Positions 52,384 through 60,490 of a stretch of DNA of 64,000 nt are shown here, piece by piece. Positions within the stretch are counted from its first letter, which is position 1. Each line of letters opens with the position of its first letter. The notes under the pieces are model-generated. The model searched no databases and was not told where the DNA came from. It saw only the letters and a list, made by a program, of their open reading frames with translations. The position numbers and the translations under genes are program-made. The stretch is from Calditrichales bacterium MX18-03. Its GTDB lineage: Bacteria; Bacillota; Clostridia; Lutisporales; Lutisporaceae. The DNA lies in contig JAJGRE010000001.1 of assembly GCA_021083345.1 (NCBI GenBank), positions 806,001 to 870,000 on the forward strand, given 5' to 3'.

Positions 52384-54336
52384 TTAAGACCAATACAATC
52401 TTTGTATAATGATTTCAATTTGGTTTCTTAATTCTTTACTATCTTCAGTCCCCATACTAAGTTTTTCAACAATGAAATTGATATCGTCCATGCCTTCAGG
52501 ATATTTTATCGGCAACAGATTTAGCTCTGTGACAGAAATCTGATTATTCCCCGTAATTTGGGATACTATAAAATTCATAAATTCAGAATTTAGCAACGCA
52601 AGAATGTAATTGTATGATATTTTTGAACACGCATTTACTTTTTTAAGATAATTAACATGATTCTCAACAAAATAGAAACCTTCATCAGAATAAAAACATG
52701 CGTTGATTCTACTTTGTTGCTCTTTAACGCTTGTCCTTCTGACAAGAATACATTCCCCTGTACAGGTTCTGTTCTCCAGTCTGTTCTTATGGCAAGCATA
52801 CTTGTTCTCACCATTTTTATCTCCACTCAGTGTATACTTGTATTGAGCAACGTTATTAGCCCAAATCAATTTCTTGGATTCTACCGATTCAGAATTAGAC
52901 AAGTAGTCCTTAACTTGATTCCATACTAGCTTTCCAGTATGTACCTTAAAGCCAATTACTTCATCATCTAGAAAGTTACTTCCATCATATGCTTTGTTAA
53001 ACAAATCATAATCCTCTGATTTTTTACAAATAAGTAAAATTGGATAGTCTCTGACACTCCTAATCACGCTATTGTATGGCACAACTATTTTATTGTTGAA
53101 CTTTTTATAAGACAAAAAATTCTTATTGGTTACGTTCTTGATATCAACAAATTTCATATGCGTATCACATGCTTTAATCTTCTCTAAGCAAATAATCAGA
53201 ACTCCCTGTAGAGCAGCCGTAAAATTTGTTTTTCTGCAATCAAAAGTAACCAAATGTGTAATAGTGCAACAACTAAAAATATAATTGCGCAATGCTTTAA
53301 AATACAAGCCTGATTTTATCGACTCAGGTATTATAATCCCTAACTTACCATTATCTTTCAGCAATTTGATATTTAGGTAGAGAAAAAGTCCATACATATT
53401 CTGCTGTCCTTCTAGTACCTCTGCAAAGAACTCATTTTGTGATTTAGATAAGCTTGTTGCTTTAAAATATGGGGGATTGCCAATTACGTAGTCAAATCCA
53501 TCACTAAACTTACCTTTCCGTTGTTTCATATGCAATATGTTGTCAGACTCCGGAGTCTCTATCTTCTCGGTAAGGTTGAGTAAAGTATTTGTTACATAAA
53601 GCTGTAAGTTGACACTTACGTTTTGATCTTTACATATTATGGGTAAAAGTTGTATCAGAATATTAGATTTGGCAATATATACCGCAAACTCTTTGATGTC
53701 CAATCCATGAATCCCTTCACTTATGATATTTGCTATACTTTTCGAGTCTATATCTTTATGCATAGCAAGCTTTACTAGCCTATTAACTATTCGCACCAGG
53801 AAGCTGCCTGTCCCACATGCAGTGTCTAGGAATTTGGCTCTTAATATTTCGCCATTTTCATTTACTATTCCTAAGTCATCCAATATTTCATCTATAATCG
53901 GCTCTGGGGTATAGAACTGCCCATACTTTTTCTTGTCATCCGGATTCATATAAAACTGATACAGATTACCCACAAAATCAAAATCCAAATCCTTGTAATC
54001 AAATTCGAAGACGATATCTGAAATTGCTTTTACAAAGTTGTCAGGAAAATTGTATTCGTATATTGAACCTAATTCAAATATTTCTCGGTATAGTGGGTTC
54101 ACACTTATCAATTGTGTTCTAAGTGCTGTGATTTCAATAATTGACTTATCTATTTGCAGTATATTATTATCAACACTTGCTTTAATAATAAGGAGTTCAT
54201 TTAATAGCTTAAAAACCTTGCAAACAAAACCGCCGTCTTTTCTTTGTTCCGGCGTATACATAGCAAATGCTTTTCCTAATTTTTCTTTTATTAGCTTAAT
54301 GTTGTTTACAAAAATATCTAGATTCAAAGTCTTCAC
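52384..54336 (-). CDS. N6-adenine DNA methyltransferase
   Basis: A protein of 650 residues, start GTG 54336 behind AGGAAATGG. Motif I appears as LDTACGTGSFLVRI (about residue 168), preceded by KKYGQFYTPEPIIDEIL, and motif IV as DYVIGNPPYFKA (about residue 285). The C-terminal part probably recognises the target. This is the gamma-class N6-adenine type also seen in type I HsdM, type IIG and BREX PglX; no nuclease motif is seen at either end. It is the first gene of the cassette with the GHKL kinase, receiver and HNH proteins. Confidence 0.9.
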   Translation of the reverse strand: MKTLNLDIFVNNIKLIKEKLGKAFAMYTPEQRKDGGFVCKVFKLLNELLIIKASVDNNILQIDKSIIEITALRTQLISVNPLYREIFELGSIYEYNFPDNFVKAISDIVFEFDYKDLDFDFVGNLYQFYMNPDDKKKYGQFYTPEPIIDEILDDLGIVNENGEILRAKFLDTACGTGSFLVRIVNRLVKLAMHKDIDSKSIANIISEGIHGLDIKEFAVYIAKSNILIQLLPIICKDQNVSVNLQLYVTNTLLNLTEKIETPESDNILHMKQRKGKFSDGFDYVIGNPPYFKATSLSKSQNEFFAEVLEGQQNMYGLFLYLNIKLLKDNGKLGIIIPESIKSGLYFKALRNYIFSCCTITHLVTFDCRKTNFTAALQGVLIICLEKIKACDTHMKFVDIKNVTNKNFLSYKKFNNKIVVPYNSVIRSVRDYPILLICKKSEDYDLFNKAYDGSNFLDDEVIGFKVHTGKLVWNQVKDYLSNSESVESKKLIWANNVAQYKYTLSGDKNGENKYACHKNRLENRTCTGECILVRRTSVKEQQSRINACFYSDEGFYFVENHVNYLKKVNACSKISYNYILALLNSEFMNFIVSQITGNNQISVTELNLLPIKYPEGMDDINFIVEKLSMGTEDSKELRNQIEIIIQRLYWS

Positions 54337-54573
54337 CCATTTCCTACAAATTACTTTTCTATATCAATTCTTCAAATATTTTAATTATCCTGCAGTAGTT
54401 TAAAATATGATTATGAAGTTAATATTTCTGTATATAACAGGCAATTCCTGCTATATTCATAACTTAATTATCAACAATGATAGTAATATTTGGTCATCTG
54501 ATACTTTCATTAGATAACTCTTTGTTTAAATACACGCGAAGTACCTTAAAAGCAAAAGCAGCTTGCGCTGCTT

Positions 54574-55161
54574 CTATCCGGTGCATATTATCTCCGTTGC
54601 CTTGCTGACCATCTGGCGGAGTTCGTCCTGGGGCAGGACGCTTTTCAGGTCCTTGGCTGCGTTGAAGAGGAGGCGGGCCTGACGGGTGCGGGCGTTGAGG
54701 AGTTTGGCGGCGGCTTCGTCGCTTCTGGGGGATTGCAGCTGACGTATGGGGGATGGCGGTGCCGGGAGCTGCTGCTGTGGTGCGGGGATCAGTGCCAGCT
54801 CGCCTTTGCGCAGGCTTTCCAGGATGTCGTACACCCAGTCGAAGAAGCTGTCGGCTTTGGGCTGCTGCGACCAGCGGCAGATTTCGCAGATGCCCCGAGC
54901 GATGTAAATGTAGGTTTCGCAAGCCTTTCCGTCAGTTGTTACCAACTTGGTAACAACTGAAAATTTGTCCAATCTGTCCTTATGCCTGTCGTGTATTTTG
55001 CTCATTGCTACTCGGGGATAAGTGTACTCCAGCGCCGATCCGATCTGCTCTCGGGTCATCCATATTTCGTTATCCTTCCGGAAAAAGTCGCATTGGATGC
55101 TGCCGAAGCTGGCGGACTTGACTACGGCCAGATCCGGCTGCTTGTTTTTTCTCATGAGCAT
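54574..55161 (-). pseudogene. Truncated Bro-N protein gene
   Basis: 195 codons from ATG 55161 match residues 90-287 of the intact Bro-N protein at 56587-57450, with IWMTREQIGSALEYTYPRVA, YIARGICEICRWSQQPKADS and the C-terminus ICTG intact. The first about 90 residues are missing, and the DNA changes abruptly upstream of position 55161 into pieces of the XRE genes. It could still be translated as a shorter protein, but the Bro-N domain start is kept only in part. Its end shares a 35-bp identical stretch with 43711-43745. Confidence 0.7.
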
Positions 55162-55177
55162 CCGCCTCCCCCTTCTC

Positions 55178-55273
55178 GATCCGGCCTCCTCTGAAGCTGT
55201 CCAAAGCATCATCGACGGCATCAATTTCGTCCTGGAACAAGCAAAAATGCGCAATAAAAAGAAGCAGGATTAG
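55178..55273 (+). pseudogene. C-terminal remnant of an XRE repressor gene
   Basis: The 32 codons DPASSEAVQSIIDGINFVLE to KKKQD and stop match the end of the XRE protein at 57896-58315 almost exactly. The helix-turn-helix part is missing. It abuts the Bro-N truncation, separated only by a 16-nt piece that matches the small XRE gene (57643-57658). Confidence 0.75.
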
Positions 55274-55459
55274 CGCCCTGCTTTACTTCTTAAATATTGA
55301 TAAAAATCTTCATCCATTCGTATAATATGGATAATGCGAGCTTGAATTGTCATTTTTCAAATACCCATTATGCTCATAATGATGACTTCAAAATTGTATC
55401 GCAAACTGAATATTATATAGATAATACTAACTTTCCATTCATTCACTGAATAGCAATAG

Positions 55460-56182
55460 CTATAATTTAATGTGCAATTTATGCCAAGTGTCAAGGGAAG
55501 TGAGCTCAATACACCCTGTATGTGTAAAGTCCTCGGAAAGTAAAACCATCTCATTGTTTATCAATAAAGCATAATAAGTTTCATATCCAGGTGAAAGTTT
55601 TCTACGTGCTTTTGATACAATTAGTAAAGCTTCTTTAGCACTATTACGAAGAACCTCTATTGGATTGTCATAAGAGTCTTGAATGACTAGTCTACTCGGA
55701 TGAAAAAAAAGCAAATTCTTTTTAGTACAAACCATTTTATTGAGGCTCTTTATAGTATCTTTCATATATTCATCTGTTTTATCTGCTAATACGATCTCGT
55801 TATTTTCGTTTAGAGAAAAGCTATGACTGACCAAAAATCCCCAAATATTTGGAAATGGCAAAGATGATTCCCCGCGCATGGATGCTTTTGAAGGAGCACT
55901 CATTGTCACTCCTTTACATAGAGTTACCTTAATGAGACTCGTTTCATTCACATTTTGTGCGCCTTCTTGGCTCAGTAAGAGCTTAAAATCTACACTGTAA
56001 CAACCATTATTTCCAATTGCATCGCATTGACCATTAGACTCAGATTTTGGAGCAGAAAAGCCCCCACCGCTCTTTTTAATGAAAAAGGGAATGCGATTTA
56101 GACATTCCAACAATAAAGGCTCGTAATTTTTCTTATCGTAAAACTGTTTCTTTGGCATTTCTAATTTAATACTTGATTCCAT
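55460..56182 (-). CDS. Protein of unknown function (240 aa)
   Basis: The ATG at 56182 has GGAGG 7 nt upstream. No domain is recognised. The sequence begins SSIKLEMPKKQFYDKKNYEP, has a glycine-rich segment (KKSGGGFSAPKSESNGQCDA) and ordinary mixed alpha/beta composition, with no membrane helix. A perfect 15-bp palindrome lies 54 bp before the start. It stands alone between two Bro-N modules, so it is likely cargo of a mobile or defence unit. No function is claimed. Confidence 0.7.
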   Translation of the reverse strand: MESSIKLEMPKKQFYDKKNYEPLLLECLNRIPFFIKKSGGGFSAPKSESNGQCDAIGNNGCYSVDFKLLLSQEGAQNVNETSLIKVTLCKGVTMSAPSKASMRGESSLPFPNIWGFLVSHSFSLNENNEIVLADKTDEYMKDTIKSLNKMVCTKKNLLFFHPSRLVIQDSYDNPIEVLRNSAKEALLIVSKARRKLSPGYETYYALLINNEMVLLSEDFTHTGCIELTSLDTWHKLHIKL

Positions 56183-56235
56183 AAATACGCCTCCAATCAT
56201 ATTCGTATTATATAAATAATTAGGCATTACTTTCT

Positions 56236-56250
56236 TTTACACAGTGTAAA
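56236..56250 (-). promoter_or_regulatory. 15-bp palindromic operator candidate
   Basis: TTTACACAGTGTAAA is a perfect palindrome around a central base, 54 bp before the start of the unknown gene. A related half, TTTACACTTT, is seen near 56311. It is probably a repressor site. Confidence 0.45.
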
Positions 56251-56508
56251 CATAATGGGCAGCTTGGGAAATTGAATTTGTACTGTTGTAGCTTGCAAAA
56301 TCAGTTCTGTTTTACACTTTTGAAATGTTCTACAAGTACGACATGTATTGAATTGCACCCCTGATAATACCATTATAGATAATTCTAGAATACTACTCTA
56401 TACTCTCTATATAAACGGTAGGATTTTGTACACGATTGCATGGTTCGACATATTATAGAAGCTTTTGTCTTACTTTTTCGAATATAGTGCGCATATCCTG
56501 ATATTTAA

Positions 56509-56557
56509 AAGCCGGCTTTCTTGGCAATGCTCATTCTATTACCAAGAAAACCGGCTT
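56509..56557 (-). terminator. Intrinsic terminator of the intact Bro-N gene
   Basis: AAGCCGGCTTTCTTGG (56509-56524) and CCAAGAAAACCGGCTT (56542-56557) pair along 16 bp with one mismatch. On the - strand the stem is followed by TTAAATATC, about 30 bp past the Bro-N stop. Confidence 0.7.
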
Positions 56558-56586
56558 AGTTTAATCGTATGTACCTTTGTCATCTT

Positions 56587-57450
56587 CTATCCGGTGCAAA
56601 TTATCTCAGTTGCCTTACTGACCATTTGGCGGAGTTCGTCCTGGGGGAGGACGCTTTTCAGGTCCTTGGCCGCGTTGAAGAGGAGGCGGGCCTGGCGGGT
56701 GCGGGCGTTGAGGAGCTTGGCGGCGGCTTCGTCGTTTCTGGGGGATTGCAGCTGGCGTATGGGGGTTGGCGGTGCCGGGAGCTGCTGTGGTGCGGGGATC
56801 AATGCCAGCTCGCCTTTGCGCAGGCCTTCCAGGATGTCGTACACCCAGTCGAAAAAGCTGTCGGCTTTGGGCTGCTGCGACCAGCGACAGATTTCGTAGA
56901 TGCCCCGGGCGCTGTAAAGTAAGATATCCCTTGAAACTTCACGGTTTCCCTCAACTGTTACCAACTTGGTAACAGTTGAAAATTTGTCCAATCTGTCTTT
57001 ATGCCTGTCATGTATTTTGCTCATTGCTACTCGTGGATCAGTATACTCCAGCGCCGATCCGATCTGCTCTCGGGTCATCCATATTTCATTATCCTTCCGG
57101 AAAAAGTCGCATTGGATGCTGCCGAAGCTGGCGGACTTGACCACGGCCAGATCCGGTTGCTTGTTTTTTCTCATGAGCATCCGCCTGTACCGTTCCACTA
57201 TCAGGCATTGGTCGATGAGGCGCAGGCTTTCCTCCATGGGCTGACCGCCCCATTGCTCCCAGTCCTTCTTTATCTCCTCCGGCGAAAGGTATATCCTATC
57301 GTCGCTCAGCTTTGTCAGCATATCCAGAAGCCTTGCAACCATGTCATATTTGTAGTAATTGGTGTTGACCAATATCCGTCCGTCAGTGGTGTGCAATGTG
57401 GATATGCTCTTGGTATCAAGTTTCTCAAACATAATATAGCTGTTATCCAT
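56587..57450 (-). CDS. Bro-N family phage-type DNA-binding protein (intact copy)
   Basis: A protein of 287 residues. The Bro-N domain spans about residues 105-205: SIQCDFFRKDNEIWMTREQI, GSALEYTDPRVAMSKIHDRH, LLYSARGIYEICRWSQQPKA and FFDWVYDILEGLRKGEL. A proline-rich linker and a helical C-terminus (LLNARTRQARLLFNAAKDL) follow. Bro-N proteins are antirepressor-like or regulatory proteins of phages and mobile elements. The first about 90 residues form an extra helical domain of unknown role. It is downstream of a small XRE gene on the same strand and divergent from a second XRE gene. Confidence 0.87.
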   Translation of the reverse strand: MDNSYIMFEKLDTKSISTLHTTDGRILVNTNYYKYDMVARLLDMLTKLSDDRIYLSPEEIKKDWEQWGGQPMEESLRLIDQCLIVERYRRMLMRKNKQPDLAVVKSASFGSIQCDFFRKDNEIWMTREQIGSALEYTDPRVAMSKIHDRHKDRLDKFSTVTKLVTVEGNREVSRDILLYSARGIYEICRWSQQPKADSFFDWVYDILEGLRKGELALIPAPQQLPAPPTPIRQLQSPRNDEAAAKLLNARTRQARLLFNAAKDLKSVLPQDELRQMVSKATEIICTG

Positions 57451-57538
57451 GTCTTAACCTCCCTTTACATATTGATTTTGACGCCCAGGAAGGCTATAAT
57501 GATGTTGAAGTGTGGTGCCTTCCAAGGTACCCGGTCTT

Positions 57539-57769
57539 TTACCGAACCTGGACGTTTGGTGAAAGACCTTCTTCTTTTTTGAAGTCCTCGACCCTTCTTC
57601 CCAGGGCCTTTGCAATCTTGCCGACGGTCTGCAGCCTGGGCTCCGCCTCCCCCTTCTCTATCCGGGATACCGTCTGCCTGCCCAATCCGGCTTTCTCGGC
57701 CAGCTCTCCAGCTGTCAGTCCTTGGTTTGCCCGCTCTAGCATGAGCTTTTCAACGTCGATTTGTATCAT
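57539..57769 (-). CDS. XRE-family helix-turn-helix regulator (76 aa)
   Basis: The protein is little more than a Cro/CI HTH domain: LTAGELAEKAGLGRQTVSRIEKGEAEPRL with the recognition helix RQTVSRIEKG (residues 31-40). It lies upstream of the Bro-N gene on the same strand and divergent from the second XRE gene, across a region with three operators. It resembles the Cro side of a phage-like switch. Confidence 0.87.
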   Translation of the reverse strand: MIQIDVEKLMLERANQGLTAGELAEKAGLGRQTVSRIEKGEAEPRLQTVGKIAKALGRRVEDFKKEEGLSPNVQVR

Positions 57770-57783
57770 CGTTCCACCTCCAT

Positions 57784-57861
57784 TTACCCTTTTTGTAACC
57801 TTATCGTTATTTTATTACCCTTTTCGTAACTTGTCAATGCTTTTTTTACCCATTTTGTTAC
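57784..57861. promoter_or_regulatory. Three operators spaced exactly 31 bp between divergent XRE genes
   Basis: TTACCCTTTTTGTAAC (57784-57799), TTACCCTTTTCGTAAC (57815-57830) and TTACCCATTTTGTTAC (57846-57861) share TTACCC and end GTAAC or GTTAC. Their starts are 31 bp apart, three turns of DNA, on one face of the helix. The site set lies between the divergent start codons, as in phage repressor switches. Confidence 0.8.
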
Positions 57862-57895
57862 ATATATGCTATATTTACATTGAGAAGGTGATATT

Positions 57896-58315
57896 TTGTT
57901 TAGTACTATTTTAAGAGCGCTCAGAGAAGAAAAAGGACTTTCACAGAAAGAATTAGCTGATGTCTTAGGTGTATCACGTCCTGCTATTACAAAATATGAG
58001 CGTATAGAACGTCAACCCGACTTTAAAACCGTAGAGCAAATTGCCGACTTTTTTAACGTCTCAGTCGATTACTTGCTTGGCAGAACCAATATCCGGAATC
58101 CATACCTTCATGCATCTTTTAGCAGCAACAGCACGGCAACCCATAAAAACGCCGTTGAAAATATCCTCCAGGAAACCCAGGACATGCTGCTGGGCAGCAC
58201 CAACCTTACCCTCTCCGGTGATCCGGCCTCCCCTGAAGCTGTCCAAAGCATCATCGACGGCATCAAATTCGGCCTGGAACAAGCAAAAATGCGCAATAAA
58301 AAGAAGCAGGATTAG
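57896..58315 (+). CDS. XRE-family repressor with C-terminal helical tail
   Basis: A protein of 139 residues, start TTG 57896 with AAGGTG 6 nt upstream. The HTH domain (residues 1-65) reads LREEKGLSQKELADVLGVSR, PAITKYERIERQPDFKTVEQ, FFNVSVDYLLG, a common repressor pattern. A polar linker and a helical tail follow. It is divergent from the small XRE and Bro-N genes and probably binds the three 31-bp-spaced operators, repressing both directions. The tail is duplicated as a remnant at 55178-55273. Confidence 0.88.
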   Translation: MFSTILRALREEKGLSQKELADVLGVSRPAITKYERIERQPDFKTVEQIADFFNVSVDYLLGRTNIRNPYLHASFSSNSTATHKNAVENILQETQDMLLGSTNLTLSGDPASPEAVQSIIDGIKFGLEQAKMRNKKKQD

Positions 58316-58378
58316 CGTCCTGCTTTCATCATTTCTATGTTTTTTTTTTGCCTTAGGTAGGGCGATTGCTTCTTGAAG

Positions 58379-59287
58379 TTATTGATTTACTTTATTTTGA
58401 ACAAACAATTTTTTATCCTTATCATATTTGCAATAAGTATTCCTTATGCTATTGTATTTGTGATAATCAATATCTTTAATATAGGATAAATGGCCTAATA
58501 TTTTATCTTTGTCCCCCTCATTTTTTACTAAAAATTTGTATATCATTCTTTGAATCTCTTTATATCTCTTATTTCCTATTGATAAGTTATTATTGTTATT
58601 ATCGAGAGTTACTCCAGTAACAACTCTTCTCCCTTTTTTATTCATGAAATAAGTTTTTTCATCATTCATTACGAATTTATTCTTTTCTAAAATGACACGA
58701 ATTTTTTCGATGATATCATCTTCTATATATTTCTTGCTTGAAACAATTATGTCATCAGCATATCTAGTGTAAACAAAACCTTTATCCCTAATACACTCTT
58801 TTACAATTTCTAAATCTATATTATACATCACACAGTTGGAGATAGTGGGTGATGCCACACTACCTATAACCAAATGTTTCCCTCTAAATAGTACAATATT
58901 TCTAATTAATTCTTTATCATCATCATCTAATCCATTTACATTATTGAGCAGTTTATCAATATGGTAGTCTGTTATGCTCTCAAAAAAATGATAAATATCT
59001 ATATGCAAAATATAATTAGAATTTTTATGAAGAAGAGCATTTTTTTTAATTGAACTACCTTTTAAGTATGCCGTACTATATTCGCTAATAGGAAAATTAG
59101 AAAAAAGCCTTCTCACTAACCAATACTGTAATAGTTTTAAGTTTTTATTAGGATGATATATATCTCTATATTCTCCATTTTTTTTAGGGATTTTATATTT
59201 TTTGTAAGCATTATTATTACGAGATATTTGAAGTATGAATTCTTTATCTAAACCTAATTCTTTACTCATTAACTGTAATATTTTCAT
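58379..59287 (-). CDS. Retron reverse transcriptase
   Basis: A protein of 302 residues. The start is placed at ATG 59287, behind GAGGATGAGA; other in-frame starts are close. The RT fold is complete: YKKYKIPKKNGEYRDIYHP (RT1 region), LHIDIYHFFESIT (motif A), GSVASPTISNCVMY, YTRYADDIIVSSKK (YADD catalytic motif), then RRVVTGVTLDNNNN, the VTG motif that marks retron RTs and binds the msr RNA. It extends the msd RNA template to make msDNA. It overlaps the effector gene by 26 nt and is the last gene of the retron operon. Confidence 0.92.
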   Translation of the reverse strand: MKILQLMSKELGLDKEFILQISRNNNAYKKYKIPKKNGEYRDIYHPNKNLKLLQYWLVRRLFSNFPISEYSTAYLKGSSIKKNALLHKNSNYILHIDIYHFFESITDYHIDKLLNNVNGLDDDDKELIRNIVLFRGKHLVIGSVASPTISNCVMYNIDLEIVKECIRDKGFVYTRYADDIIVSSKKYIEDDIIEKIRVILEKNKFVMNDEKTYFMNKKGRRVVTGVTLDNNNNNLSIGNKRYKEIQRMIYKFLVKNEGDKDKILGHLSYIKDIDYHKYNSIRNTYCKYDKDKKLFVQNKVNQ

Positions 59288-60227
59288 TCTCATCCTCACT
59301 AAATCTCTCAGGAAATGATTTCATAATTTCATAAGCTACTTGAGCCCGAATATTACTATAGTTTTCTTTAGTAATGTTAAATAAAGCATCATAATACTTG
59401 GAATCACCTTTTATATGCATGTATTCTCCTGCGACTGTAATTAAACCCATATTCTCCATTAATCTTAGTATTAGAGTCGGAGTATTTATTCCATGCTTTT
59501 CACGGTTTTCAATATTATATTCATCAAAGTTTTTGACCTTTTTATATATGTAATTTATTTCATATTTTGTTATTGGCTGAAATATTTCTATTATACTTAG
59601 AAACTCATAAATTAAAACTTTGAGTTGTAATTTATTGGAATTTTTATTAGGTATTATAGTAACATTTTTGTCCCTTATTCTTTGTATATACTCTTTTATT
59701 TGAAAATTTGATTTAAATGAGTCATAGTCATATTCTGCTAAAATATAACTGTCTTCATTATTAGATAAGAGTTTACGTACAGGTCCTTCATTAATAAAAG
59801 ATTTTTTATCTTTATACTGTCTATCATTGATAACTATTAACTTTTTAAAGAATTTATCGTTGGTAGTAAATGCGCCTAACTCACAAACTGTCCCATAACT
59901 TTCAACTATTATCAAAATATCATCACTTAACTCCGCTAATACTTCTTCAAATGTTAATGTGTCTACTTTTTCACCATCATTATAAATTTTTTCGGATATA
60001 ATGCATATTACATTATTACTTGATAATCTATCTATAAGAAATTGTCTTTTGTTTTTTTCTTTCTCTAGTTCTTCTCTACTTTTAACTGCTCCTGATTCTT
60101 TAATTATTTGTTCACCACATATAAAAACAAATTTAGTAATACTTTTGCTATTAAACTTATTTGTCCTTTTCAGGTGTGATAATTTATCAATAATGCCTTT
60201 TATTTTTTCTGATTCCATTAAGAACAT
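59262..60227 (-). CDS. Retron effector: nucleoside deoxyribosyltransferase-like with winged-helix tail
   Basis: A protein of 321 residues, GGGGGG before the ATG. The first about 170 residues resemble retron-associated deoxyribosyltransferase-like effectors (St85/Eco1-type families): KFVFICGEQIIKESGAVKSR, ICIISEKIYNDGE, ILIIVESYGTVCELGAFTTN, where the GTVCELGAF glutamate is the expected catalytic residue. The C-terminal part (PITKYEINYIYKKVKNFDE, TLILRLMENMGLITVAGEYM) looks like a winged helix. In such systems msDNA with RT holds the effector inactive; phage attack releases it and it depletes nucleotides or modifies nucleic acid. Exact substrate is not shown. Confidence 0.8.
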   Translation of the reverse strand: MFLMESEKIKGIIDKLSHLKRTNKFNSKSITKFVFICGEQIIKESGAVKSREELEKEKNKRQFLIDRLSSNNVICIISEKIYNDGEKVDTLTFEEVLAELSDDILIIVESYGTVCELGAFTTNDKFFKKLIVINDRQYKDKKSFINEGPVRKLLSNNEDSYILAEYDYDSFKSNFQIKEYIQRIRDKNVTIIPNKNSNKLQLKVLIYEFLSIIEIFQPITKYEINYIYKKVKNFDEYNIENREKHGINTPTLILRLMENMGLITVAGEYMHIKGDSKYYDALFNITKENYSNIRAQVAYEIMKSFPERFSEDENENITVNE

Positions 60228-60252
60228 ATTAAGCCCCCCATATAAAAAAAAA

Positions 60253-60418
60253 GGAGCTTTACATTAAGCACAGCCAAATGAAATTGGCAGTTAAGTATGC
60301 GGGGCATACTTAAGTGGCGATTTCATTTGGCAGAATGTTATCAATGTCTCCTCCTCTGAACTTAACTCAAAGGCGAATAGTATAGATTAATACACTATCC
60401 AATAAATACTAAAGCTCC
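60253..60418 (-). ncRNA. Retron msr-msd RNA
   Basis: The a1 and a2 ends match: GGAGCTTTA (- strand of 60410-60418) pairs with TAAAGCTCC (- strand of 60253-60261). Inside, an msr part with small hairpins (ATAGTGTA/TATACTAT) is followed by the msd hairpin at 60273-60331. Its outer stem is GCCAAATGAAAT with ATTTCATTTGGC, and its inner stem is TTAAGTATGC with GCATACTTAA, both perfect. A promoter lies immediately upstream. The order ncRNA, effector, RT matches type II retrons. Confidence 0.88.
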
Positions 60419-60424
60419 ATCTAT

Positions 60425-60453
60425 ATTTTAGTATTAATTTGTAATTTTTTCAA
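60425..60453 (-). promoter_or_regulatory. Promoter of the retron RNA and operon
   Basis: On the - strand TTGAAA (60453-60448) is followed by a 17-bp spacer and TAAAAT (60430-60425). The expected start of transcription is at the first bases of the a1 segment, as in known retrons. Confidence 0.7.
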
Positions 60454-60490
60454 GAATTTTTAATAACTTTGCATATAACTAGTGCGCCAA

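Noticed and set aside
52384-54336. The methylase as BREX PglX or a type IIG enzyme
   Set aside because: No other BREX genes are near, and no PD-(D/E)XK or other nuclease motif is visible in the protein; only the general N6-adenine class is supported.
54494-54922. A 142-codon frame on the - strand overlapping the truncated Bro-N gene
   Set aside because: It is the Bro-N sequence read in the wrong frame; the arginine/proline-rich product has no pattern.
57784-57861. Three evenly spaced 16-bp repeats resembling a minimal CRISPR array
   Set aside because: Repeats are too short, no cas genes are nearby, and the place between divergent XRE genes fits operators.
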